From Candidatus Wallbacteria bacterium (GTDB lineage Bacteria > Muiribacteriota > UBA6191 > JACPRK01): a DNA stretch of 35,897 nucleotides. Of the stretch, positions 16,302 to 23,751 are shown one piece after another. The notes below the pieces were generated by a model. The model saw only the letters and a program-made list of their open reading frames with translations, did not search any database and was not told the DNA's origin. The stretch is from NCBI GenBank assembly GCA_016190005.1, contig JACPRK010000120.1:1-35897 (forward strand), given 5' to 3'. Numbering within the stretch: position 1 is the first letter of the stretch; every line of letters starts with the position of its first letter. A program made the position numbers and the translations under genes.

Positions 16302-17627
16302 ATGGCCAGAAAGCACCTCCTGAAAGCACTCGTCCTCTTCGCCATGGCGGCCCAGTCGATCTCTGCTCAAACCGGGACGGGATCGGGAACCGGGTCCGGG
16401 ACGGGTTCGGGCTCAGGCAGCGGGTTCGGGGCCGGTTCGGGGACCGGGGACGGCAGCGGCGGCACGCCGGCCGTGGCCTGGACCAGCCGCTCGACCGGGC
16501 TCCTGCGGGGCTGGTTCGGCAGCTCGGTGGAGGAGCTGAGCCAGACGCCGCCCAGGGCTTTCGTCGCTGGGGACGGGGTTGTGGCGTGGTTGAGCGGCGC
16601 CTCGGGGAAACTCTGGGGAGCCATGGCCGGAACTTCGCCCGTGGAGCTATCCGGCTCGGTGCCGCGCCAGGTCTGGGCCGGCAAGGGCATCGTCGCGTGG
16701 ACCTCGGGGGCGTCGGGAATGCTCTGGGCATGGACCGGCAGGGAGCCGGTGCAGCTTTCGCAGTCGCCTCCGCGGGAGGTCTCCGTCGGCGGAGGAACCG
16801 TGGCCTGGGTAAGCGGCTCCAGCGGGACGCTCTGGGCGTCCACCGGCGGCGAGCCGGCGGAGCTTTCGCAGAGCCGCCCGCGGGCATTCCAGGCGGGAAC
16901 GGGTTGCGTGGCCTGGACCAGCGGCTCCAACGGGCTCCTCTGGTGGTGGAACGGCTCCGAACGCTCCGATATCTCTCAGTCGGCGCCACGTAGTTTCGAG
17001 CTTTCCGGAAGGACACTGGCGTGGTCGTCGGGGTCGGCGGGCGTGCTCTGGTCGAAGACCGGCGATGGCGGGCCGGTGCAGCTTTCGCAGTCGATCCCCA
17101 GGGCGTACTCCGTCGGGGACGGTGCCGTCGCGTGGGTGGCCGGTTCGTCGGGCGCGCTCTTCGCGTCGTTCAACGGCGGCGGCGCGACGGAGCTGTCCTC
17201 GGTGACGCCGGCGCGGTTCGAGGCCGGCCGCGGCGTCGTGGCCTTCGTCGGTGGTTCGAGCGGAAAGCTCTTCGTCGCCTCGGCCGGTGGGGCCTCGGAA
17301 GAGGCCTCGAGCGCTTCGCCGCGGGGGCTGTGGGTCTCCGACGATGCGGTTGCGTTCGTCGGCGGTCAGTCTGGCAAGCTCTTCGTCTATCGGGGTGGAC
17401 GCTCGACGGAGCTTTCGGCCGGCCCCGGGACCGTCGTGGCGGGCGTGTTGGGCGCGATGCAGATGGGCACTGGCAGCGGCGGCTCGGGAACGGGCGGGTC
17501 CAGCACCGGCTCGGGTACGGGCACCGGCTCCGGCAGCTCGGGGAGCGGTTCGAACGCCACGCCCGACTTCTCTGGCCTGAGCGGCACCGGCTCTGGCACC
17601 GGTTCAGGCTCAGGCTCCGGCCGCTGA
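16302..17627 (+). CDS. Exported nine-repeat propeller-like protein with Gly/Ser/Thr tails
   Basis: A 441-residue protein with a signal peptide (about 1-22), then a Gly/Thr/Ser low-complexity segment (24-54), nine tandem repeats of about 36-37 residues (57-385) and a second Gly/Ser/Thr tail (about 389-441). The consensus repeat is VAWxSGSSGxLWxxxGGEPxxLSQSxPRxxxxGxGx. Repeats 1-6 keep VAW/LAW and LW; repeats 7-9 drift to VAF and LF. Alternating hydrophobic residues and turns suggest four short beta strands per unit, that is a propeller or a beta-solenoid. I cannot match it to a named family. The function is probably binding at the cell surface or in the periplasm. The repeats are also visible in the DNA, so copy number could vary. 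It follows the secreted unknown by 120 bp. The ATG at 16302 has AAAGGAAC upstream. Confidence 0.85.
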   Translation: MARKHLLKALVLFAMAAQSISAQTGTGSGTGSGTGSGSGSGFGAGSGTGDGSGGTPAVAWTSRSTGLLRGWFGSSVEELSQTPPRAFVAGDGVVAWLSGASGKLWGAMAGTSPVELSGSVPRQVWAGKGIVAWTSGASGMLWAWTGREPVQLSQSPPREVSVGGGTVAWVSGSSGTLWASTGGEPAELSQSRPRAFQAGTGCVAWTSGSNGLLWWWNGSERSDISQSAPRSFELSGRTLAWSSGSAGVLWSKTGDGGPVQLSQSIPRAYSVGDGAVAWVAGSSGALFASFNGGGATELSSVTPARFEAGRGVVAFVGGSSGKLFVASAGGASEEASSASPRGLWVSDDAVAFVGGQSGKLFVYRGGRSTELSAGPGTVVAGVLGAMQMGTGSGGSGTGGSSTGSGTGTGSGSSGSGSNATPDFSGLSGTGSGTGSGSGSGR

Positions 17628-17659
17628 AAAACCGAGGGACGAACGAGTCGCATCCAGGC

Positions 17660-17688
17660 TTGCTTCCTCGGGCGCGTCGCGCTAGAAT
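17660..17688 (+). promoter_or_regulatory. Promoter of the YVTN beta-propeller gene
   Basis: TTGCTT at 17660-17665 and TAGAAT at 17683-17688 are separated by exactly 17 bp, a good sigma-70-type pair. The start point would be near 17695, giving a leader of about 24 nt that contains the GGGAGG ribosome-binding site before GTG at 17719. Confidence 0.6.
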
Positions 17689-17718
17689 TCCGGCCCTCTG
17701 AGACGAGGGAGGATTCCC

Positions 17719-18810
17719 GTGCGCGCCATTGCAGTCGTTGCCTTGTGTTCGGTTCTGGTGACCCTTTCGAGCGGCCGGGCCGCGGCCGAGGACGGGTTCG
17801 ACCGGATCGGCCAGATCGGGGTGGGCAAAGGGCCGAACCACATGGTCATGGGGCAGAAGCTGTACGTCTGCCTGGGTGAGGAGAACACGCTGGGGATCGT
17901 CGATCCCGTCGCAGGCGCGCAGGTCGCGACCGTGCCTGTCGGGCAGGTGCCGCTGGCAATCGAGCTGGCGCCGGGTGGGCGGCGCGCCGCGGTCGCGTGC
18001 TTCCGGTCCAATGAGGTCGTGATGGTCGACCTCGAGAAGGGCAAGGTCGTCGCGCGGGCGCCCGTCGCAGAGGGGCCGCGAGCGATGTGCCTGTTGCCGC
18101 GGGCTTCGCTGCTCTTCGTGAGCTGCTACTTCGCGGGCAAGATCGAGATCCTGGACGCCTGGAGCTTGAAGCCGTTCGCCCGCATCGACGCGGGCGTGGG
18201 GGTCCACCACATGCTGGCGACGCCGGACGAGGAGAAGGTCTATGTGATGGATTCCAGCTCCGATCGAATCCTGGTGATCGACGTGCCGGGCCGGCGCATC
18301 GCGCGCATCCTGGAAGATGGGCTGGGCGTCGGACAGTGGGACATGGAGATGACGCCCGATGGCAAGACGCTGGTCGTGAGCAACTGGAGCAGCGACTCTC
18401 TCACGCTCATCGACACCGCCAGCGACACGGTGCTCAAGCAGATCCCGACCCAGGGGAAGGGGGCGGCGCCCGTCGCGCTCAGTCCCGATGGCACGCTGGC
18501 GCTCGTTTCGCATAGCGAGGACGACTCCGCGGCGCTCGTCGACATTCGCGCGGGCCGGCTCCTCGGGAAGATCGCCGTCGGCGAGTTCCCGTTCTCGGAC
18601 ACGGCCATCTCTCCAGACGGCCGCTTCGGCCTGGTCACCAACGACAACGCCGGTAGCGTCAGCGTTCTGCAGCTTTCGCCTTTCAAGGAGCTTGCGCGCG
18701 TGAAGACGGGCAAGATCCCTCACGTGCTGCTCTTCGAGGCCGACGGCAAGCGCGCCTACGTCGCCAACACGGACGCCAACACCCTGTCCGTGCTCGGCGC
18801 GCGCCCCTGA
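17719..18810 (+). CDS. Exported YVTN-type beta-propeller protein
   Basis: A 363-residue protein with a signal peptide (about 1-23, ending GRAAAE) and about seven repeats of 40-45 residues, each following the YVTN/surface-layer propeller pattern: VYVMDSSSDRILVIDVPGRR, LVVSNWSSDSLTLIDTASD, LVTNDNAGSVSVLQLSP, AYVANTDANTLSVLGARP. Blades of this type end in N-x-x-S-x-T-V-x-V-I-D. The fold is well supported but the role is not; relatives act as periplasmic binding or scaffold proteins and some accompany redox enzymes. GTG is preceded by GGGAGG at a good distance and by a clear promoter. The downstream iron-regulated operon has its own promoter, so this gene is probably monocistronic. Confidence 0.9.
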   Translation: MRAIAVVALCSVLVTLSSGRAAAEDGFDRIGQIGVGKGPNHMVMGQKLYVCLGEENTLGIVDPVAGAQVATVPVGQVPLAIELAPGGRRAAVACFRSNEVVMVDLEKGKVVARAPVAEGPRAMCLLPRASLLFVSCYFAGKIEILDAWSLKPFARIDAGVGVHHMLATPDEEKVYVMDSSSDRILVIDVPGRRIARILEDGLGVGQWDMEMTPDGKTLVVSNWSSDSLTLIDTASDTVLKQIPTQGKGAAPVALSPDGTLALVSHSEDDSAALVDIRAGRLLGKIAVGEFPFSDTAISPDGRFGLVTNDNAGSVSVLQLSPFKELARVKTGKIPHVLLFEADGKRAYVANTDANTLSVLGARP

Positions 18811-18818
18811 CCCCCGCC

Positions 18819-18877
18819 CATCCTGAGCTTGTCGAAGGGTCATCCTGAGCCGACCGCGCAGCGGTCGTGTCGAAGGA
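18819..18877. repeat. CCTGAGC...GTCGAAGG palindromic repeat pair
   Basis: A short unit (18819-18839) followed directly by a long unit (18840-18877) of the family found at 2191-2311. The long unit has the internal hairpin GACCGC-GCA-GCGGTC, one loop base different from the copies near 2250. It starts 9 bp after the propeller gene stop. Confidence 0.9.
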
Positions 18878-18957
18878 CGCCCACCGGCCAATAGAGCGCC
18901 GTTTCGCTGATCGCGTGACCGGCGTCACCGACCGCGAAAATAATCCCGCCTGGATGA

Positions 18958-18986
18958 TTGACGCCTCTGGCGCTCGGGTGTATCTT
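18958..18986 (+). promoter_or_regulatory. Sigma-70-type promoter of the porin-flavin operon
   Basis: TTGACG (18958-18963) and TATCTT (18981-18986) with a 17-bp spacer. The predicted start point is near 18993, about 68 nt before the porin ATG. This is the best promoter match in the window. Confidence 0.7.
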
Positions 18987-19005
18987 TCCCTCGTCACGAG
19001 CTTAT

Positions 19006-19026
19006 TGATAATGATTTTCACTTTCA
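19006..19026 (+). promoter_or_regulatory. Fur box controlling the porin-flavin operon
   Basis: TGATAATGATTTTCA (19006-19020) matches the Fur 7-1-7 consensus TGATAATnATTATCA at all but one defined position. A second, weaker 7-1-7 overlaps it with a 6-bp shift (19012-19026), the arrangement seen where two Fur dimers bind. The AT-rich island stands out sharply from GC-rich surroundings. It lies from about +14 to +34 relative to the predicted start point, so bound Fur would block transcription when iron is plentiful. Confidence 0.75.
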
Positions 19027-19060
19027 TTCTCAGGAGCGGGACGGAGGAGACGAGGTAGAG

Positions 19061-20404
19061 ATGGATTCCAGGAGCTTCGGTCGGATCGGGTCGTGGATGC
19101 TGATGGCATTGATGGCGGCTGGGCCCGCGTGGGCTGCCGAATCTGCGGAGCAGCGAGTGGCGCGGCTCGAGAAGGAGCTGACCAGGCTGGTCGAAGCGGA
19201 CCGTGAGAACCAGCGCCGCCAGCAGATTCTCACCGAGGAGGTGCGAAAGCTGCGAGAAGCGCTGGTGCTGCCCGAGAAGAAGGAGCTCAAGAGCCAGTAC
19301 GGCCTGGGTCCGGCCGCGTCCAAGGTGTACCAGAAGGAGAAGGGATTCTCCGTCGGGGGCTACGGTCAGGGCTGGTACACGAACTTCGTCGACGACAAGG
19401 GCACGAAGTCGAACGTCGCCGACCTGACGCGGCTGGTCCTCTACAACGGCTACAAGTTCAGCGACAAGCTCGTGTTCAACTCCGAGCTCGAGTACGAGCA
19501 CGGCACCACCGAGAAGACCGGCAGCGTCAGCGTCGAGTTCGCGCAGATAGACTACCTCGCGGACCCGAGACTCAACGTCCGAGCCGGCATGCTGCTCCTG
19601 CCGATCGGCTTCACCAACGAAGTGCACGAGCCGCTCTTCTATCACGGCAACCAGCGCCCCGAGGTGGAGCGCCAGATCATCCCGACGACCTGGAGAGAAA
19701 ACGGCATCGGTATCTTCGGCAAGCTCAACGACGACTGGGACTACCGCGCCTATGTCGTGAGCAGCATGAAGGCCTCGGCCTTCTCGAGCGCCAACCTGCG
19801 ATCCGCGCGGCAGAACGGCTCGGAGTCGCGATCCGAGGACTACTCGCTGGCTCTGCGCTCCGACTACCAGGTGACTCCCGAGCTCTCGATCGGCGGCAGC
19901 GTCTTCAGCGGCGACCAGGGGCAGGGCGAAACGCTGAAGGTCTCCGCGGCCGGCGCAGTCGCCCGGCCCGATGCTCACACCAACCTCTTCGAGGCGCATG
20001 CCCAGTTCCGCAAGGGCGGTCTGCAGCTGCGCGCGCTTGGCGCGCGCGCCAACGTCGACGACGCCGATGTGCTCTCCGCGGCGGCCGCAGTCAAGGGACT
20101 GGGCCCGATCGGCAGCCGTCTCTCCGGCGCCTATGTGGAGGCCGCCTACGATCTGATGCCGCACCTGAATGCATCGTCGACCCAGGCTCTGGAGTTCTTC
20201 GTTCGTCGCGAGGCCTACGACACGCTCGACCGGGTCCCCTTCGGCTTTGCCGACGATCTTTCCAGGGACGTGCGCCTCACCACGGTCGGTCTCGACTACA
20301 AGCCCGATCCGCAGATGGTCCTGAAGCTCGACTACCGCAACTTCTCGTCCGGCAAGGGCACCATCCCCGACGAGATCAACCTGGGCCTTGGCTGGATCTT
20401 CTGA
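19061..20404 (+). CDS. Outer-membrane porin (phosphate-selective porin O/P-like)
   Basis: A 447-residue outer-membrane channel. It has a signal peptide (about 1-26), a short coiled coil (about 28-70, EQRVARLEKELTRL...VRKLREAL) of the kind that forms periplasmic trimer stalks, then a long stretch of alternating amphipathic beta strands ending LGLGWIF, with the terminal Phe that BAM-dependent proteins use. Its glycine-tyrosine strands (GGYGQGWY, KLVFNSELEYEHG) and spacing fit the Porin_O_P or related families. The first gene of a Fur-type operon, it probably lets iron chelates, electron acceptors or another low-mass solute cross the outer membrane; the substrate is not readable. The next gene starts inside its stop codon (TGATG). 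GGACGGAGGAGACGAGG precedes the ATG. Confidence 0.88.
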   Translation: MDSRSFGRIGSWMLMALMAAGPAWAAESAEQRVARLEKELTRLVEADRENQRRQQILTEEVRKLREALVLPEKKELKSQYGLGPAASKVYQKEKGFSVGGYGQGWYTNFVDDKGTKSNVADLTRLVLYNGYKFSDKLVFNSELEYEHGTTEKTGSVSVEFAQIDYLADPRLNVRAGMLLLPIGFTNEVHEPLFYHGNQRPEVERQIIPTTWRENGIGIFGKLNDDWDYRAYVVSSMKASAFSSANLRSARQNGSESRSEDYSLALRSDYQVTPELSIGGSVFSGDQGQGETLKVSAAGAVARPDAHTNLFEAHAQFRKGGLQLRALGARANVDDADVLSAAAAVKGLGPIGSRLSGAYVEAAYDLMPHLNASSTQALEFFVRREAYDTLDRVPFGFADDLSRDVRLTTVGLDYKPDPQMVLKLDYRNFSSGKGTIPDEINLGLGWIF

Positions 20405-20949
20405 TGAACGCGCTTGGAGCTCGGCCACTGGTCCTCCTGCTCTTTCTGGCGGCTGCGGCCCCGGCGACGGCCGGCGTCTTCTACTCCCGGGACGAGGCGC
20501 TCAAGTTCGCGTTTCCCGCGACGGACTCCGTCGAGGCGCGCGATCTCTTCCTGACGCCCACCCAGGTGGAGCGCCTCCAGCAGGCGGCTTCGGCCAAGGT
20601 GGAGTCGCCGCTGGTGACCGTCTACGAGGCGCGCAAGGACGGCCGGGTCGAAGGTCTGGCCATCTTCGACACCCAGGTGGTCAAGACGATGCCCGAGACG
20701 CTGATGGTCGTGATGACTCCCGACGGCCAGGTGAAGAGCACCGTGATGTGCGCCTTCCAGGAGCCCGAGGAGTATCTGCCAACGGCCCGCTGGTTCGAGC
20801 AGTTCAAGGGCAAGGACAGCGGCTCGGAGTTGCGAGTGGGGCGAGACGTCGCCGGCGTCGCAGGCTCCACGCTCAGCTCGCGGGCCATCACGACGGCCGT
20901 GCGCCGCGCCATTGCGTTGCACACGGTCTGGCGGAGCTGCGGCCGCTGA
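20404..20949 (+). CDS. Exported FMN-binding domain protein
   Basis: A 181-residue protein with a signal peptide (about 1-23) and an FMN_bind domain related to RnfG/NqrC. Near the C-terminus DVAGVAGSTLSSRAI (149-162) aligns with the ApbE flavinylation motif S-G-A-T-x-T-S; Thr156 is the predicted site of covalent FMN attachment, although the small residues before it are A-G-S rather than S-G-A. The rest shows the family's beta pattern (GRVEGLAIFDTQVV, PETLMVVMTPDGQV). It should carry electrons in the periplasm. An ApbE homologue is encoded two genes downstream in the same operon, which supports this role. Start and stop overlap those of its neighbours almost completely: ATG shares one base with the porin stop, and the next ATG follows after 1 nt. 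Confidence 0.85.
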   Translation: MNALGARPLVLLLFLAAAAPATAGVFYSRDEALKFAFPATDSVEARDLFLTPTQVERLQQAASAKVESPLVTVYEARKDGRVEGLAIFDTQVVKTMPETLMVVMTPDGQVKSTVMCAFQEPEEYLPTARWFEQFKGKDSGSELRVGRDVAGVAGSTLSSRAITTAVRRAIALHTVWRSCGR

Positions 20950-20950
20950 C

Positions 20951-21496
20951 ATGCGCTTCGTCGTCACGGGCGAGTGGACCCGAAACCGGCTGCTGATGAC
21001 CATCGTCTGGCTGTTCCTGCTCTACACGGCGCTCTTCTGGGTGAGCAACGGTGCGCTCTACTTCCACTCGATGGGTCTGACGCCGTCGTCGGTCGTCTCT
21101 CACTATCTGGGCGACGAGGCGAAGTTCACGCAACCCAAGACCTACCGTGGGATGCTCGAGGTGAGCCACTTCCATCTCTTCTCGATGGGGGTACTGCTGC
21201 TGACGCTGACCCATCTGGTGCTGTTCGTGCCGATCGAACCGTCCTCGAAGGCCGGGCTCATCGCGGCCGCCTTCCTCTCGGCTGTGGCCGACGAGCTGGC
21301 CGGGTGGCTCGTGCGCTTCGCCCATCCGGGTTTCGCCTGGCTCAAGATAGCCAGCTTCCTTACCCTGGAGATCTCGCTGGCCGCCCTGATGTTGCTGGTG
21401 CTGCGAGCGATCTGGTCGGCTGCTCCCAGCGCCTACGCCGAGGGCGATCCCAGGCGAACGGCGCCAGAGACCCCGCGTGCGGAGGAGCCCCGGTGA
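20951..21496 (+). CDS. Four-helix membrane protein of the flavin operon
   Basis: A 181-residue integral membrane protein with four hydrophobic helices at about 13-33, 72-95, 100-122 and 130-155 and a hydrophilic C-terminal tail. Histidines lie at 39, 51, 73, 75, 88 and 125. The SHFHLFSMGVLLLTLTHL segment (72-89) places His73, His75 and His88 in or at one helix, a pattern compatible with haem-b ligation, though this is inference. It resembles membrane partners found beside FMN-binding and ApbE genes, which are thought to pass electrons from the quinone pool or cytoplasm to periplasmic flavin. I have no firm family name. The start is ATG at 20951, one base after the preceding stop, and it overlaps apbE by 4 bases (GTGA). 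Confidence 0.8.
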   Translation: MRFVVTGEWTRNRLLMTIVWLFLLYTALFWVSNGALYFHSMGLTPSSVVSHYLGDEAKFTQPKTYRGMLEVSHFHLFSMGVLLLTLTHLVLFVPIEPSSKAGLIAAAFLSAVADELAGWLVRFAHPGFAWLKIASFLTLEISLAALMLLVLRAIWSAAPSAYAEGDPRRTAPETPRAEEPR

Positions 21497-22485
21497 GAGT
21501 CTTCATCCTGCTGGTCCTGGGTTGGATGGCGGCCTCTGGCTGCGCAGCCGCGGAGCATAGGGTCACCGATAGCCGGCAGGCCATGGGCACGCTCCTGGAA
21601 ATCACGGCCGTCGCTCCGACGGTTGCCAGGGCGCAAGCGGCGCTCGAAGCGGCGTTCGCCGAGGTCGACAGGCTGGACGGAGTTCTCAGCAACTGGCGCG
21701 ACTCGACGGAGCTTTCGAGGTTCAATGCAGCCGCCGGCAGCGGTTCCGTCGCCATCTCGAAGGACCTGGAGTGCGTCTTCCGCCAGGCTCTCGAAGTCTT
21801 TCGGGGAAGCGCCGGCGCGTTCGACATCACGCTCGGCGCAGAAATCCTCGCCCAGCGGAGGTCGGCGGAACAATATCTCGTGGTGAAACCCGTGGCGTCT
21901 ACCTGTACCGGGTTTTTCAGAAAACCCGGTACAGGTAGACGCCACGGATTGCCAGGCCACGGATGGCCAGACCGGGACGCGCTTCCCCCCCGGCTGCGGG
22001 TCGGCCCAGGCAGGGCGGCACTGGCGGCGGCCGGAATGGCGATTGATCTGGGGGGCATCGGCAAAGGCTATGCGGTCGATCGAGCCCGTGAGGCGATGCT
22101 CCAGGCCGGCGCCTTGGCCGGCTTCATCGACTTCGGCCGCAGCAGTATCGCCGGTTTCGGTCCACAGCCCTGGCGCGTGCAGGCTCGGAAGCTCAACGGC
22201 GAGCCCGGCGAACCCATCGAGCTGCGCGACGCCTCGCTCTCCACGTCGGAAGCCGGGGGCGAAGGCGGCGCGATCCTCGATGCCCGGACCGCTCTCCCCG
22301 TGCCCTTCGCCCGCCTGGCGACGGTCCGCGCTTCCTCGGGCGCGATGGCCGACGCCTGGTCGACTGCGCTGGTCGTCCTGGGCCGGCGCGGCCTGGCTCG
22401 CCTGTCGGGCTCGGGTCTCCCGCACTCGGCCTGGCTGGAAGACTCTGCCGGTCTGGTCCGCCAGGACTCGGCGCCAGCTCCATGA
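21493..22485 (+). CDS. apbE: FAD:protein FMN transferase ApbE, with in-frame palindrome insertion
   Basis: A 330-residue ApbE homologue that should attach FMN from FAD to a Thr or Ser of the FMN-binding protein. A signal with a lipobox-like ASGC (Cys17) suggests a periplasmic lipoprotein. Family motifs include RQAMGTLLEITA (28-39), LSNWRDSTELSRFN, SAGAFDITLG, the hallmark MAIDLGGIGKGYAVDRA, and ADAWSTALVVLG near the Mg2+-binding end. Residues about 133-160 are not ApbE-like: they are encoded by a 27-bp perfect inverted repeat (21890-21947) and its flank, which keep the frame. The segment that normally carries a conserved Trp after FDITVG is not visible, and the usual H-I-x-D-P-x-T-G appears as AILDARTALP, so activity is uncertain. 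GTG at 21493 overlaps the previous stop and has GGAGG upstream. Last gene of the Fur operon. Confidence 0.85.
   Translation: MRVFILLVLGWMAASGCAAAEHRVTDSRQAMGTLLEITAVAPTVARAQAALEAAFAEVDRLDGVLSNWRDSTELSRFNAAAGSGSVAISKDLECVFRQALEVFRGSAGAFDITLGAEILAQRRSAEQYLVVKPVASTCTGFFRKPGTGRRHGLPGHGWPDRDALPPRLRVGPGRAALAAAGMAIDLGGIGKGYAVDRAREAMLQAGALAGFIDFGRSSIAGFGPQPWRVQARKLNGEPGEPIELRDASLSTSEAGGEGGAILDARTALPVPFARLATVRASSGAMADAWSTALVVLGRRGLARLSGSGLPHSAWLEDSAGLVRQDSAPAP
21890..21947. repeat. Perfect 27-bp inverted repeat with 4-nt loop inside apbE
   Basis: Left arm 21890-21916, loop TCAG at 21917-21920, right arm 21921-21947; all 27 pairs match. The arms begin CCGTGGCGTCTACC and the right arm ends AGACGCCACGG. 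The centre is AT-rich (GGTTTT/AAAACC). It lies in frame in apbE and encodes residues around 133-152. Degenerate relatives of the right arm occur at 2148-2180, so it is probably one member of a dispersed palindromic repeat family (REP- or MITE-like) rather than part of ancestral apbE. Confidence 0.9.
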
Positions 22486-22532
22486 CCAGGCCCCTGACGG
22501 GCCGGGGCCCAGCTCCCCACCGCGTTCGCTGA

Positions 22533-22538
22533 TAGACT
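22533..22538 (+). promoter_or_regulatory. -10 box (TAGACT) placing dinB mRNA start at its GTG
   Basis: The hexamer ends 7 nt before the GTG start codon, so transcription would begin at or one base before it. No ribosome-binding site lies upstream of that GTG. Together this suggests a leaderless mRNA, as also proposed for the next gene. Confidence 0.45.
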
Positions 22539-22545
22539 CGGATCG

Positions 22546-23727
22546 GTGATCCTGCACGTCGACATGGACGCCTTCTTCGCTGCGGTGGAGCAGCGGGATC
22601 GTCCGGACCTGACGGGCAAGCCGGTCATCGTCGGGGCCGATCCGAAGGGGAGGGGAGTGGTCTCGACCTGCTCCTACGAGGCGCGGCGATTTGGCGTGCG
22701 GTCCGCGATGCCGATCCGGGAAGCCTTCCGGCGGTGCCCCCAGGGCGTGTTCCTGCCGGTCCGGATGGAGCAGTACGCGGCCGATTCCCGCCGGATCATG
22801 GAGATCCTCGGCAGGTTCACGCCTCTGGTGGAGCCGCTCTCCATCGACGAGGCGTTTCTGGACGTTTCGGGCTGCGAGCGGCTCTTCGGCCCGCCGGAGC
22901 AGATGGCACAGCGCATCAAGCAGACCATCCTCGAGGAGACGCGGCTGCCGTGCTCGGTCGGCGTGGCGCCGAACAAGTTCCTGGCGAAGCTGGCCACGGA
23001 GCTGGGAAAGCCGGATGGTCTCACGGTCATCACGCCTGAAAGGGTCCAGGAAGTCCTTTCACCGCTTCCGGTCGAGCGCGTGTTCGGCGTGGGCCGCCGG
23101 ACGGCGGCCGTGCTGGAGTCGCTTGGCATCCGCACGGTCGGCGAGCTCGGGCGTGCTCCACGGGCGGCGCTCGTGGCGCGGCTGGGCCCGGCAGCCGTGA
23201 GCCACATGCAGGAGCTGGCCGCCGGGCGCGACGACCGCCGGGTCGAGCCGCATCGCTCGCCCAAGCAGCTCGGCTCGGAGCGCACCTTCGAACACGACGT
23301 GAGCGACGTCGGCGAGATGCGCCGCTCTTTGCTCGCGCTCTCCGGTGACGTCGGCGCCGGCCTGCGCCGCCAAGGTTTCACGACGATCGCCGTCCGCCTC
23401 AAGGTGCGCACGGAGGACTTCGCCACCTTCACGCGCGCCATGCGGCTGCCGCGCGAAACCGCCTCCGACCGCACGCTCTACCGCGCCGCTTGCCATTTGC
23501 TGGACGCCTCGATGCCCGAGCTGCCCGTCCGGCTGCTCGGCGTCGCCGCCTGCGATCTCCGCACCGGCGGCGAGCCCGTGCAGGGCACGCTCTTCGGCCC
23601 GCCCCCCGAGGAAGTGCGCGCCGCCCGCGTCGACGCCGCCGTCGACTCCGTCCGCCGCCGCTTCGGCACCCAGGCCCTGCGCCCCGCCGCCCTGGTCTCC
23701 AAGCCGAAGCCCCCCAAGGCCCCGTAA
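22546..23727 (+). CDS. dinB: DNA polymerase IV (Y family)
   Basis: A 393-residue translesion DNA polymerase. The N-terminus ILHVDMDAFFAAVE carries the first catalytic Asp (Asp6) and SIDEAFLDVSG (about 99-109) the second metal site (Asp101, Glu102). CSVGVAPNKFLAKLATELGKP is the family's fingers-palm signature, followed by helix-hairpin-helix (VFGVGRRTAAVLESLG) and the little-finger domain. QGTLF at 346-350 fits the beta-clamp binding pentapeptide and sits where it normally does, before RFGTQAL. The protein is complete and expected to be active. It starts with GTG without a ribosome-binding site but with a TAGACT hexamer at leaderless distance. No LexA box was identified in the 60 bp upstream. 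Confidence 0.96.
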   Translation: MILHVDMDAFFAAVEQRDRPDLTGKPVIVGADPKGRGVVSTCSYEARRFGVRSAMPIREAFRRCPQGVFLPVRMEQYAADSRRIMEILGRFTPLVEPLSIDEAFLDVSGCERLFGPPEQMAQRIKQTILEETRLPCSVGVAPNKFLAKLATELGKPDGLTVITPERVQEVLSPLPVERVFGVGRRTAAVLESLGIRTVGELGRAPRAALVARLGPAAVSHMQELAAGRDDRRVEPHRSPKQLGSERTFEHDVSDVGEMRRSLLALSGDVGAGLRRQGFTTIAVRLKVRTEDFATFTRAMRLPRETASDRTLYRAACHLLDASMPELPVRLLGVAACDLRTGGEPVQGTLFGPPPEEVRAARVDAAVDSVRRRFGTQALRPAALVSKPKPPKAP

Positions 23728-23739
23728 CCCCGCATCTGC

Positions 23740-23745
23740 TATAGT
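23740..23745 (+). promoter_or_regulatory. -10 box (TATAGT) at leaderless distance from the GlmS-like gene
   Basis: TATAGT ends 6 nt before GTG at 23752, which puts the predicted transcription start exactly on the first base of the start codon. There is no Shine-Dalgarno-like sequence between the dinB stop and this GTG, and no clear -35 element. Confidence 0.5.
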
Positions 23746-23751
23746 CATTCC

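Noticed and set aside
21890..21947. The palindrome as a Rho-independent terminator
   Set aside because: It lies in the middle of an open reading frame, has no T-run after the stem, and its T-rich part is inside the stem.
21493..22485. apbE as a pseudogene
   Set aside because: The frame is open throughout and the core motifs before and after the palindrome are intact, so loss of function is possible but not shown.
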